A stretch of 64,000 nucleotides of DNA from Panonychus citri (lineage: Eukaryota > Arthropoda > Arachnida > Trombidiformes > Tetranychidae): the NCBI RefSeq assembly GCF_014898815.1, contig NW_026515541.1, positions 1,240,001-1,304,000 of the forward strand, in the 5' to 3' direction. A model generated the notes under the pieces. That model worked only from the letters and a program-made list of their open reading frames with translations, did not search any database and had not been told where the DNA came from. Position 1 is the stretch's first letter, and each line of letters begins with the position of its first letter. Below are positions 51,184 to 62,407 of the stretch, one piece after another. Position numbers and translations under genes: made by a program.

Positions 51184-54100
51184 AATGAATCAGAATTAAC
51201 AATTTCATTCATTTTCTTAATCTCTGTTTATTTTACCCTTTCATTCACCAATTTCATCTTACCCTTTGGCTAATTTTCACTTTCATAATAATCGTAAAAA
51301 CCAACAAATATCTGTCACTCAATGTGGACGATTCCATTCATTGAAATGAAATCAACTTTTTCTTTCATAATATTTACACACAACAAACCCAAAAGCCTTT
51401 TAATTGCATCATTAAGAGTCACAATTAACTGTGTAAACAATTATCCAATCACACAATCACACAATCACACAATCAACACACAGACACACTCACACAAATC
51501 AAGCTCTACATTCAATTAAATAATTATCACAGAACCAAAACTTTCCTGATCACCTGAACAAGTAAATTTCCTTGTCCAGTTTCATATCGGTCAAATAATC
51601 AGTCTCCTTTTAATATAACAATTAAATTAGACGAAAGCCAAGACAACCAATCTCTCCAACCATTAACTCACAATTAAAGAATCAGCTGATTACTGTTAAT
51701 TCATAGCCAATAAAATGAATTCATGGTTGGTTGAGTTAATATCATTGAGTAATCATGATGATACACAAACATTGAGAATTGAGAGCAAAAAAAAGACAAA
51801 GACATATGATAAACTCATTGAACCAGCAAACCATGAATCAAGTTTCCTCGTGTTTCCTTGTTAATTGTTACGATTATCTTTATTATTATTATCATGATTA
51901 TCACTATAATCAATATGAAACAAAGGGCTTTCAATCAACAACAATCAACATTTCACTTTTTCCCCTTTTACTGATTATTATCAGATGAAGAGGAGGATGA
52001 CAGATAAAAATTACTATCACAATCAACAATATATACACTAAGAAATTGATTAATCAGCTGAGAAAATAACAACTAACAATCAACTGTCCAGATAAACAAA
52101 AAATTCTGACCATTGGTGATAAAAATATCATGATAATCATTTTCATTCTTCCACTGATTAAGCTGATTATTTACAATTCAACTCTCAGAGGAATCAATAT
52201 TTCATCATTTTCTTAACCTTAACATAGTCTATTTTACAGATATCATCCTCATCCTCATCCTCACCCTCATCCTCATCTTCATCTTCATCTTCATCACCTT
52301 ATCACCAATGGTAATTGATTTTCTATCAACCTGAAAGTAATTCATTCAATTGAAAATGAACTGTTATCATCATTTAAGCCGCAATGTTGTTTTCCGATTG
52401 AATTAATCAAACTAAACTTAACCAAAGTTTCAGGTTTTCATGTGATGATTTCCATGGTATTATTATTACAACACATTCATTTCATGATGATGATCTTGAT
52501 GAAGCATTATATTCAATTATTCAATGAATAATAAATAACAACAATTGACGGTAATAGAATTAACAATCTGACCAATTGAATTAGTGATTAATCAGTTTAA
52601 ATTGTTATAGTATAAAAACAAAGATCACGAATCTTTAGACCGAAAAGATAAACTCATGATATTGAAATTTTCGCTAGAAAAGTTTTTCATTAGTTTAATT
52701 ATCACCTAAAGATAATTTAGTAACGATAATAATAATTTATATATATACACCTTCAGTTGATTAACTGATTATCAGATTTTCAAATTTACATATCAAAAAT
52801 ATATTTCAATTCTGATTTTTTGTTGTTGTTGTTATTCAGTTTCCATTGTATATCAACTTAAATATTCAGTTTGGTTCATGAATAATTTTATCTCTCATGA
52901 AGTTTAATCATTCATCCATCGGAATTGCATGAACATTTTTCCGTTCAATCAACCCCCAATGAATTGACAGAGATAAAAAGGAAAGGAGAAAGAGAAAGTT
53001 CTGAAAAAAAGTTCTGAACTGAATTGAAATTTGTGATCAACTGAAAGTGAAGGTAAACCTTTTTTACTTCAACTCTGAATATACATTCAATTTCCCATGA
53101 GAAATGACTGATGGAGTGAATTTTAAAACATCATGCTAAGTATTCATATGATGATAAACAATCAGGGTATAGACTTTAATCATCAGCTTTGGAAATGATC
53201 AGTTAATCACCATGAAACTTTTCAATATGAATGCTAAATATCAAATTGAAGATCAACTTAAGAGGAAATTAAATAAATTATATAAATAAAATTTTGTTGT
53301 TACAATTAAGATAAATCAGTTCAACTGAATGAACTTTTTTTCAAATTTCAATTTAAAAATTCAATCAATGAAAATTATCAGATACAGATGTATATAAGTT
53401 AATTGCTCAGTCTAATTGATTGTAGATGATAATAAATAGTATTTACAAATCAAAGGTAAAATTGATCATAAAATAATTATCATAGTGAATACAATTAATG
53501 GGTTAGCAATTAATTATCTTGATGATTTAAATTTGCGTGATTAAAGTGTTTAACTTTTGTAAAGAGAAGTTGAAAAAACAAAACAAAATATATAACATAA
53601 TAATCATTTTCAATTAATGTTAACAATTAATAACAATTTACAGCCGAGAGTAAAACTAATAATTATCATCATGTTGATGTTCAACATGATCAAATCATTA
53701 ACATGATCATTATCAGATTAACAATCAATTTTCAAGCTCTCTAATGATAAAAGTAAAGTAAAGTAAAAATAACAGAAAGTAAATTAATCCGATAATTTTA
53801 TCAGAAAATTCAACCGATTTTTAAGATTCAGATTTTCAATTGTCCAAGAGGTAAGAATGACCTTCCCTTTGGTCAGTTAAAGATTCACATTCAATTATCA
53901 TGATGACCTTTTCCACCTCCTCAACCACCACCACCCACTCACATCCATTCATTGAATTTCCCACTCTCTCTCTCTCTCTCTCTCTCTGGCTCATCATCAA
54001 TCAGTCAAATTTAATGGTTCCTCTTGTCATCTTCATTGTATGTGTATCATTCAAGGTAAATAGACAATAATAGGATGAGAAAACTGTTACTCTTGACCAT

Positions 54101-54906
54101 TGTGAATACTTGACCTTAACTAACATGATATTTATTATTTACTCCTGAACTTTATTTTTCTTCATAACAAGTTTCTTTATATTATATTTTTCCAACTCAA
54201 CTTTCAACCAACTCATTCATTCATCATAATCACCATGATGATCATGATAATAATGGTTAGTACATTTTAGAAACAATGATATTGAATAAAGAAAAGAAAC
54301 AAAATTTTTCATGTTGATCAAAATCATGTAAACTTAATCATTCTGATACACATTGTTTTCAATTGAATTTCATCCCATGAATTCCGGGTTATCATTTATT
54401 TCAATACGTTTTCTTCTTGTTCAACTTTGACCTAATTTCATCTCTTGTTGTTTCATTTTCTTGATGAAAATTTCCATCATATTCACATGAAACATGCTAA
54501 AAGCAGGGTAGCCAAATTTTGTACCTTAAATTATGAATCATGTTAGTTCATAATTTTCATAGTTTATCATGAAATATTCATTGAAACTTTCGCTTCAATA
54601 TTAACTTTGGAAACTCAAAATTCTCTAGCGATTCCAACCGAGCAATGATAACCCTTCAGGCTAATCTTTGGTTATTGTCATCAAGAGATATTCACCTTTC
54701 CCAGAATCACAATCAATTAAGTTGAAACCTTCAATTTAAATTCCATTGAATTATCACAAATGAACTTCTTCAAATTTCACTAGAATTTCATTTCAATACT
54801 TAACATTTTTCTTTGTATCTTCTTTCATTTATAGATACTGCTTATTCAATTGCTTCAGCAAACGATTCAAATGATTTAACATCAGCGGGATCGTCATCAG
54901 ATAAAG
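48620..54906 (+). CDS. 5' exons of a large type II single-pass membrane protein
   Basis: The start at 48620 has a good context (CACCATG). Exon 1 (48620-49892) encodes 424 residues of low-complexity Ser/Asn/His/Gln-rich sequence with an Asp-rich run (about 270-285), then one hydrophobic helix at about 394-416 (NVALCLIIIFIILGITVIVL). Basic residues precede the helix and acidic ones follow, and there is no signal peptide, so the N-terminus should be cytoplasmic. Exon 2 (54835-54906) joins in phase and adds TAYSIASANDSND, giving two N-glycosylation sequons (NDT across the junction, NDS) on the presumed outside. It ends at a strong donor (AAAG|GTAAGG). Later exons must lie further right, probably beyond the window. 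A long cytoplasmic tail, one span and very long introns recall teneurins, but no diagnostic domain is visible, so identity is open. Confidence 0.65.
49893..54834 (+). other. first intron (4.9 kb) of the type II membrane protein gene
   Basis: This intron is far longer than most in the window (usually 60-220 bases). It is AT-rich with (CT)n at 51158-51182 and 53962-53988, TCATCC/TCATCT repeats near 52245-52300, and many TCATGA palindromes. No coding exon is recognisable inside. Confidence 0.5.
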
Positions 54907-55879
54907 GTAAGGCCTCTTTAACTGCAACAATTAAAACAAAGATCAGCCCAACGATTGATTGGCTTAACTTATTGAGCAAAGACTCGATAATCAAATGATA
55001 AAGAAAGATTAGACAAATTATTAGGTTCGATTAGCCTAAAACTCACGGAAACTTAAGTCTTAAAGTAAATCAAATTTACTCTTCTTCAAGACCAAGATGA
55101 GCTCTACCTTAGAACCAGAATGTGACCTGACATCTGATAAATATAATTTCAGGTTGATTCATTTTTAGAATCAACGAAACAAACTTGATAACTTTATCAA
55201 CATTTCTCCCGCTCAGCTTTATTGTGATTTTTTTTATCAAAACGTTCATCTTGATCGTAAAGTAAGTAATAACTACCATAATTATGGTAACAGTTAATTG
55301 ATTTTAGTCAGAAAACATAATCTTTTTCAATGTAACGTTTAATTTTGTTATTTTCCTGTGCACTTTTTGCTTTGAGGCTTTCCTATTCTTGTTTCCTCCT
55401 TTTTTTGTCGAGTCCAGTTCATCTTTATCAGAATTGCACACATGAATTCATGATTATGAGTTCATTGTTAGGATGAAAAGTTTTTTTTATCTCAAAAATA
55501 AATATCTAACAATTACTATTGAACGAAAAACAGTCAAAAATTTTATGATAATTGTTAACTTGATTACTATTGATTAGCTAAATAGAAAAATAATTTTTAG
55601 ATTCAATATTTAACTTATTGATTGCAATATTTCAAGTACGATTAATATAATCACTCAATTAATCAATAATATCAAATATCAACAACTTATATTATTATAA
55701 CTTATTTCTTAGTAATTAAATTTTATTTGATTGTTAGGAGAGATAATCTTGCAAAGGATGATAGCCAGAATGGCCTATGAATCCGAATTTTATGAAATAG
55801 GTATCAATCAAAAGCTCTCAGTGAGCTAAGCGGAACAGTCTGATTAGAATAAAAAAGTTCTTTTTCCCTTGGGGATTAA

Positions 55880-56680
55880 ATATAAATTTTTTGGGACAAC
55901 ATGATGTACCAATCAGACCCAATTTTTTAGATGCAACTTTTTATGACAAGTTCAACGGTGTAATCAGTTTACTTGTAAAGTTCCGCGTTTTTTCCCTGAA
56001 ACAAACTAAACTTAGCGGTGGCATTTCTTTGGGACCATATGATGCACCGATCAGACCTGTTTTTCTAGACCTAGTTTTCATGAACAGCTCAATGATACCA
56101 ATAACTTTTTTTGAACATCGCGTCTTTGAATAATTCCAGTTTTTCAATACTTATATTTGCTCTTCATAAATATAATTAAATAATACAAATAGAACGATAA
56201 TAAGTATATCCGCGCAAAAGACTAATTTGGAATTTAGATTTGTTTTGATTTGATTGTAAATTTATTCTAATTCTGTGAATTAGTTGATTTAATTGTTATG
56301 GCCATAAGTGGAAGAAATTTGATCCGATGTGAACTGCCCAAATTAAATTGATCGTATCTCGTAATTGATATGATCGTTTTCGCACAAAACAATGACTTTT
56401 TCCTTTAACAAATTTTTTATTCCCATTGATTGTCTGGGAGTTAACAATTGATCTTGATGTCGGTTTTGGGGACAGTATCAGATTGGATCATCTACCAGGA
56501 GATTAAAATAAGAAAAAAGAAAATCATTCTAAGTTCATCATTGTTATAATATGTTGTAATATTCTTTACGATGTTTTCATTCGATTTACTAATCCATATT
56601 TACCTTTTTATGAACAACTCAACGATATTAACTTTTTTCTTGACCCCAGTGTTTTTGAGTGATTCCGAATTTTCAATATT
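55880..56680 (+). repeat. degenerate tandem repeat, units of about 130 bp
   Basis: Unit 1 (about 55891-56010) and unit 2 (about 56026-56150) share the pattern TGGGACNA, then ATGATG, ACCNATCAGACC, TTTTTTAGA/TTTTCTAGA, a TTTATGA/TTCATGA box and CAACG/CAATG. A third partial unit (about 56600-56680) keeps TTTTTATGAACAACTCAACG and the segment around GTGTTTTTGAGTGATTCCGA. The shared translation (IRPNFLD and IRPVFLD) is a by-product of repeat structure; I do not see a real gene. Confidence 0.55.
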
Positions 56681-57036
56681 TATCTTATATCCAATACAGA
56701 ACGTTTTTTTATCCACTACGGGTATGACACTGAATATCTCCAGAACTAAAATTCATGTGAATGTCAGACTTGACCAGAGGACTGCACAGAATTGAAGCGC
56801 TCGACCTTACGATTGAGTCGATAGGTAGTGTATTATTCCGAAATCCCTTAACATGAAGTTTAAACGCTTCGAATTCGGAGCACCACCATCTTCACTAAAA
56901 AACGTATTTTCAATTTGAAGTCGCCGACCAAAATCAAACCATTCACTGGTTTGATATCGAGGTTTCTTTGGTCGTAACCTCCAAAGGTCAATAAATCGAG
57001 ACCTGCATGAACTTTTGGTAGCCATTCATACCATGG

Positions 57037-57042
57037 AAGGTG
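57037..57042. repeat. target-site duplication, left copy
   Basis: GAAGGT, repeated at 57578-57583, brackets the 535-bp insertion. Keeping only one copy joins the two LINE halves in frame. Confidence 0.6.
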
Positions 57043-57577
57043 CTACAATATTGAGTAACAAGCTCAAGTGTTGAAAATGAACAAAGATAAAATCAATTAG
57101 AAAAAAAACAAAGTACTCAATTAGATTCATAAATAGATAAATTATGATCAATATAAAAACAATTTTTTCATTGTTAATTAAGTCTGATCAGTGAAGATCG
57201 ATTGATTCGTTTGTTTGATCAATGAAGATCAAACCAAAGTCAAACTTTACCCTTCATCATTTTATTGTGATTAAATAAAACTAAATTTGTTTTTAAATTA
57301 TGTAAAATTCAAATTATATTGTGAAAAAGTTAAACGGCCAGTGAAGGCCAATAATAAGTGTCAGTGGTTAATCAATTCAGTCAGTGAAGACTGATCGATT
57401 AACCAGGTGAATCAATTCAGTCAGTGAAGACTGGATTTCACCTGAGTCTCAAAAATCTACAATAACCAGTGAAAGTTAAAAGGTTAAATTATACAAAAAA
57501 GTAAAACAATCATTAATTGTGCTAAATTCGAATCAATTCAACCCCTTTTTTAATATTCATGTAATAATTACATTACA
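57043..57577. mobile_element. 535-bp insertion inside the LINE fragment
   Basis: This segment is bounded by the 6-bp direct repeat GAAGGT and interrupts an otherwise continuous EEP reading frame (minus strand, junction around PDL|PWYEW). It begins GCTACAATATTGAG and ends ATTACATTACA, with no obvious terminal inverted repeats. It carries no ORF of note, but has a cluster of hairpins with a shared loop. The decamer AATCAATTCA occurs three times (57370, 57410, 57531). Its class is unknown. Confidence 0.6.
57186..57478. repeat. cluster of six hairpins with a conserved AGTGAA loop
   Basis: Six sites have the core (A/G)TGAA-type loop between self-complementary arms: GATC-AGTGAA-GATC (57186-57199), TTTGATC-AATGAA-GATCAAA (57214-57233 core), GGCC-AGTGAA-GGCC (57336-57349), CAGTC-AGTGAA-GACTG (57378-57393), the same again (57418-57433), and a weaker ACC-AGTGAA-AGT (57465-57476). 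The 4th has an outer 8-bp stem GGTTAATC/GATTAACC (57366-57373 with 57397-57404). The 5th has CAGGTGAA/TTCACCTG (57404-57411 with 57437-57444). Arm sequences differ between sites while pairing and loop are kept. Confidence 0.8.
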
Positions 57578-57583
57578 GAAGGT
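57578..57583. repeat. target-site duplication, right copy
   Basis: GAAGGT, the partner of 57037-57042. Confidence 0.6.
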
Positions 57584-58192
57584 CTGGCCTATGGTAAGTA
57601 TTTATGTTGCCTAATTTAAATTTACCAAGAGTAAAAATTGCAGCGTTATAAAAACACTCCGGCCCAATATCAACTTTTTGAGGAGACAAGGTTGTTTCGG
57701 AAATTAATATTTTCATATTGTGGGCCGTCGCCGTTCTGTTTGAACCAAACCAATGAGTTCTTGGCAAATCATAGCCTCTTGTGGAGCCGAACTGTGGTGA
57801 AGCACCAAATCCATTTAACTTCATCTCTACAAAAGATGCAGCCACTTCTTGAAATCCACAAATGAATTGTTTTCTTCGGCTTGTTAAGAAACTAATCGGG
57901 TTTTGGCAATGATTCGCATCACCACGAACATTGTGGCTGTATACATGTAACATAATGAAATAAAAAAGGTATTAAATTTCAAATCGAAAATCACCAACAA
58001 AAAAGAAAGATGAAACAAAAAAATGATCACTTAAAAACGGAGAAAAATAAAAAAAATATGAAGAATAAAAAGCTTAAAAGAAAAAAGCTAAGAAGCTTAA
58101 TAAAAGAAAAAGAATATTAACCTTTTGTTTTGATTCATCTTCTGGTCATTGAGGTCATTTTCCGAAGGTAGCGTTTAAAGGTCATTTTAAGT

Positions 58193-58246
58193 CTTAAGTG
58201 TATTTTTAGGTCTTCTTGTGAAAGAACACAAAAAGTTACACTTAAG
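58193..58246. repeat. inverted repeat (10-bp arms)
   Basis: CTTAAGTGTA (58193-58202) pairs with TACACTTAAG (58237-58246). Inside, TTTTT/AAAAA and TTGTG/CACAA extend the fold around an AAAGAA loop. It lies about 140 bases left of the TIR element and may be the remnant of another element. Confidence 0.7.
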
Positions 58247-58383
58247 TCTTAGGTTTGATGATATTCCGTCAAAAGGCAGCTGAGATACAAAATTTTCTTA
58301 TAAACTTGGCTCTTAAAGTGTTCTCCGAATTGATTCTTGCAATGTCAGCAAGTCAGCAACTACTTCCAGTTAAATTAGTTTAA

Positions 58384-58955
58384 TAAAGACCTGTTCTGGG
58401 ACAACCGTCCGCTCTGTGACAAAATTTCAGGGGTAACTTTTTTTGATGAGTTTTTTTAGTGATATTTTTTCACGACCGCTAGATTTTGAAAAGACCTTGA
58501 AGAGGCTGGGAACTTTTCCCTTTTTATTCCATGTCTAAAATTTAGCCTTCTGAGTGCCCAATCAATAAATTTAACTTCTTTCTGGCCTTCTGGACCTTCT
58601 TGGATCTTGAGAAATTCCTTTAACATTTTGTTTTCCTCTTCGAGATTATTATTGACTTCTTTGAGATCATCAAATTAAGCAATTATTTGGTCAATTTGGT
58701 CAAACAACTCATACAGTTTAGCCCGAAAACCAATCATTTTGGAGGTGATACCAGAGTCAATAAGTCGTTTTATTTGTAACGTAATATTTTGCTTAAGCAA
58801 AATCCTATCAGAAGCATCCAATGCTGGATACGATTCCATAACATGAAAAATACTGCCAATTTTGGCAGAGAGAGGATTCCATTTATTCATTAACCGAAAC
58901 TTTGTCCCAGAATGTTTGTCCTAGAGCGGACAGTTTGTCCCAGAACAGGTCTTTA
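58384..58955. mobile_element. 572-bp TIR DNA transposon (non-autonomous)
   Basis: The termini are inverted: both ends read TAAAGACCTGTTCTGGGACA inward, followed by an A and, after two or three bases, GTCCGCTCT. The right end holds further GGACAAA subrepeats typical of transposase-binding sites. The element is flanked by TTTAA on both sides (58379-58383 and 58956-58960), a possible 5-bp target duplication. It contains one broken reading frame (separate entry) and no recognisable transposase. Superfamily unassigned. Confidence 0.8.
58456..58890 (-). pseudogene. broken coiled-coil ORF inside the TIR element
   Basis: A minus-strand frame opens with ATG at 58890, reads 71 codons to a TAA at 58677-58675 and then continues in the same frame for 72 more codons to a stop at 58458-58456. 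The second half includes a charged heptad-like segment (LKEVNNNLEEENKMLKEFL), suggesting a coiled coil. Family unknown. It could be what is left of a transposase accessory region, or a small element protein with one nonsense mutation. Confidence 0.5.
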
Positions 58956-61900
58956 TTTAACTACTGGTTGAAACTGTTGACTATCATGTTAATTGTGACA
59001 TTTTGAAAAGTTCAGATCACTAACTACATAGTTAGTCATTTACTCTTTTAAAAAGAGTCTTTTTAAACTAGAAAAATCTTGGTGAAATTATCAATAGCTG
59101 AACTGAATATAAAATCTGGTTCAATCCAAGATGAGTTGATAATATCAAGAATAAAAAAGGAAAATGAAAAATTCATCAAATCTTGGATAAGGTATTATTT
59201 TCGTTTTGAGGTCGATCTTTACTAAATTCTTACCTGATTGAAACGAACATTTCTGTAGAAATGATCTCAAAGCGAAGTATTGTCTCTCACAACAGGGTGC
59301 ATATGATGTTCATGATAAACGATAATAATAATGAATGAGTTTCAATCTCTAAATTCATTCACTTCTTATATCTCATTAAATTTGAACTTTTGATAATCAA
59401 TCTAAGTTATCATGATGTTTGATTGAAAAATTAGCTTATTGAATGAAATTATTGTTAACTATTTTATGATATCATTGAGATTAACATTGTTGTGAGGAAA
59501 TTGAAATTATCTGTTGATATTGAATTGTGAGAGTTTTTCTTTTCTCTTCATAAATATGATGACCAACACCACGATTGGTCAGCTTACTCCACCCACTGAA
59601 TTCATGATTTGAAGATGAAATCGTTATACTTTCTCTTTTTTCATCAATATTTCATTTCATTTCTTTTCTTTTTTCTCTTTCTATCAGCTATCAAATTTTA
59701 TCTTCATCTTCAGTTGATTTATTAGTTTCAATCTTGAAGGTTTATTATCATGATGATATTATGTTGGTGAGAAGAGAAGAAGGCAAAAAATACTTGAGAA
59801 AACTTTTTTTTTCTTCTTCCATGTGAATATATATTCCAATTCTAAAGGTGAGATAGAACCAGAATTCACCATGTAAGTGGTTCTCGTTAATCTTGTCACG
59901 TTGCTGCTTTGTTGTGGTTTCAAGATTGGGATCATGATCATTATTTGATTTTCATATTCGAAATTTTCTTCCATAAAAATGAAACAAAATTTTAGAACAA
60001 TGTTAATGATGAGTGAGTATAAGAGAAAGTTCAATTCGATCAATTCAAAATTTTATCTCCATTCAGTGTCTCTCAGTTTTCACCCAAAAACCTCTGGTCA
60101 AAATGTTACGATCTCCAAGTTTATCCATTCATCTGCTATATTCTCAAGTCATGATAACCTGTGGATAATTTCATGATATCAGATATTTTGATGGAAACTG
60201 TTGATTCTAACTTGATATTTTTTCTCCTCGGTGATAATTCATATTTCCTCATGAGTACCAGAATTAATTATCAAGAGTAAATATTTAATATTTACCTTCA
60301 ATGATAATGTAACCATAGCTTTTTGATCAGATGAAAGTAACAATTATCATTCAATTTTCATGGCAAATAAAATGTTACTCGGTTTGTATTAATGAGTAAA
60401 AATTTTATATTATCATAAACATTTGATACCTGTCCAGGTAAATATCATTAATATACATATGTGTTAACATTAATTGTTTCAATGTACAGATTATCAAGTA
60501 ATCAGATGAGAGGAGGGAAAAAATTATCACCAAGATGATCATCATGAGACTGTAATATTCATGAATAAGTTACTCTATTTACAATGTTGATCCAATTCTG
60601 TTGATTAGCTTGTAGTTGTAATATATTAACTTGTTATCATCTGTTAATGAAGATGAAGAAAAAAAATGTTCTCAAAAAAGAAAGAGAAATAGACATGGAA
60701 GAAGATGATGGTGAAGATAAATTCTTATTGATATTGATATGAAAAGTGAGAGTGAGAGAGAGAGTAAAACTGAATTCCAGTCACTAGAACTTCATCAATC
60801 TTGATTATGCCATTTTTAGCTCTCCCATCTTGTTGTCTTTTACGTGTCATACTCACCATGAGGCTCATCGTTTCATCATCTTCTTGTATCATCCTTTCAT
60901 CATCATCATCATCATCAGCATTTCTCTCTCTTTCTCTCCCTCTGAATCCAAAACTCTCCCCAATTCCCAATTCTCCCTACGAAGCCCGGATTATTTTCTC
61001 TACCTTGACTTCTGGAAACAAGATGAATATGAAGCTCATGGAATGAAAAAACAGCAGACAGAAAGTAAAATAATCTCAACGTTGAGAGAAACCCCAAGAA
61101 AGCCACCGAGATAATGACGAATATAATAATCACTTTAATCCACTATTTCAACTAATCCAATTTCACCATGAGTTCATCATTCATGATAATCATACTCCAG
61201 AAGAAGCAAAAAATTCCCACTAAAAAACCATAACTGAGTAATTGTTTACCTCTCACCAAGAATATTTCATGAAATGCAATAAATATTCATGAGAGAAAAA
61301 AACCTTTCATGATAAACTAAGAATTCAACAGAAATTGAGATAATTAGAACAGTTCCAATAATCAGTCTCCAATTGAGAAACATTTACCTTCATGATATTG
61401 ATTTTTAAATCTCGATAATAATGTGAAGATGATGAAATAAACACATACTTAATACATATCCAGGTAAATATAAATCTCCATGATAACGACTACAGAATTG
61501 TAATCAAACTTAAATTGATAAATTTTCCTGATAATAGTCAACAGGTTGATATCAATAAATATATTTGAAACTTTGAGAGTTCCTTCAACTTGTAACCATC
61601 AAGATTTCATGGATGTATGAAATGAATTTGTCCCTTTTCATGGTAATATAAAAGGTTTAGTTCAAGTGAGATGATGATGAAAGAGATGATGATGATGCTG
61701 ATCACTTTAATATTGGAATAAAAGAAAAGCAAAATTTAAAGATAAACAAGATGATAAACTATCATAAGAATGATGATGACGATGATTTTCAATGAGATAA
61801 ATCAATTGAAGATTGGATTATATTAAACTTGGAATGTTAAAAGTCAATTCAACTAAATTGGCTTCATTCAAGTTTAATTGAACAATCTGTTCAGGTTGAA

Positions 61901-62254
61901 TTTGTCAATCAAATTTTAAACGATACCTGATGAAAGTGTATGAAAAAACCTCCACCCCGCCGCCATTTCAGTCAGACTCTTATGTAAACCAGGGTTTGAA
62001 TACCAATTGAGTTATATAAACAGGGATTTTTTTTCCTCATGCTCATCCTGAATTCAAGATCTGTATTGTTGGGAGCAGTTAGAAAATTAAATGATAAGAT
62101 AACAGAGTGAAAGGGAAGAAGAAGATGAAAAGGTGAGACTGGAAGAGAGAGAAAAAATTAACCCTGAAAGAAAATGCTTTTGGTGGAAAGGAAGAAAAAA
62201 ATAAACAGAATTCTCGTTATTTTCTACAGAACTTCTGAAAGACGTCGACAGAGG

Positions 62255-62258
<4 letters not shown>

Positions 62259-62309
<51 letters not shown>

Positions 62310-62361
62310 GTTGAGGTATTCAGAGGAAGAATAGTATGTGTGTGTCTCAGAGACTGAAGAA

Positions 62362-62404
<43 letters not shown>
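62259..62404. repeat. two (GA)n tracts
   Basis: Runs of about 50 bases (62259-62308) and about 41 bases (62364-62404), separated by unique sequence with a short GTGTGT. Confidence 0.95.

Positions 62405-62407
<3 letters not shown>

Larger units (their letters stand above)
56807..57953 (-). mobile_element. non-LTR retrotransposon (LINE) endonuclease fragment, split
   Basis: The minus strand encodes parts of an exonuclease-endonuclease-phosphatase (EEP) domain as found in LINE ORF2. The N-terminal half (57953-57573) begins MLHVYSHNVRGD and runs to GNINTYHRPD. The second half resumes at about 57036, continues WYEWLPKVHAGLDLLTF and reaches the LILVGDFK motif near 56950. It then shifts frame by one base and continues with SEDGGAPNSKRLNFMLRDFG to a stop at 56807. 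Between the halves lies a 535-bp insertion. No reverse transcriptase follows, so this is a truncated, inactive copy, antisense to the host gene. Confidence 0.7.

Noticed and set aside
55891..56133. An 80-residue protein-coding gene
   Set aside because: The frame arises from two copies of a tandem repeat; there is no domain or splice context.
57186..57478. CRISPR array
   Set aside because: The repeated units are hairpins with differing arms and uneven spacing in a eukaryotic intron; there are no constant repeats with regular spacers and no cas genes.
57579..57593. A 15-base microexon for the type II membrane gene (acceptor ATTACATTACAG, donor GTAAGT, phase 1)
   Set aside because: Splice sites and phase fit, but the segment overlaps the target duplication and the antisense LINE endonuclease frame, so the match is probably accidental. 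It would need RNA-seq support.
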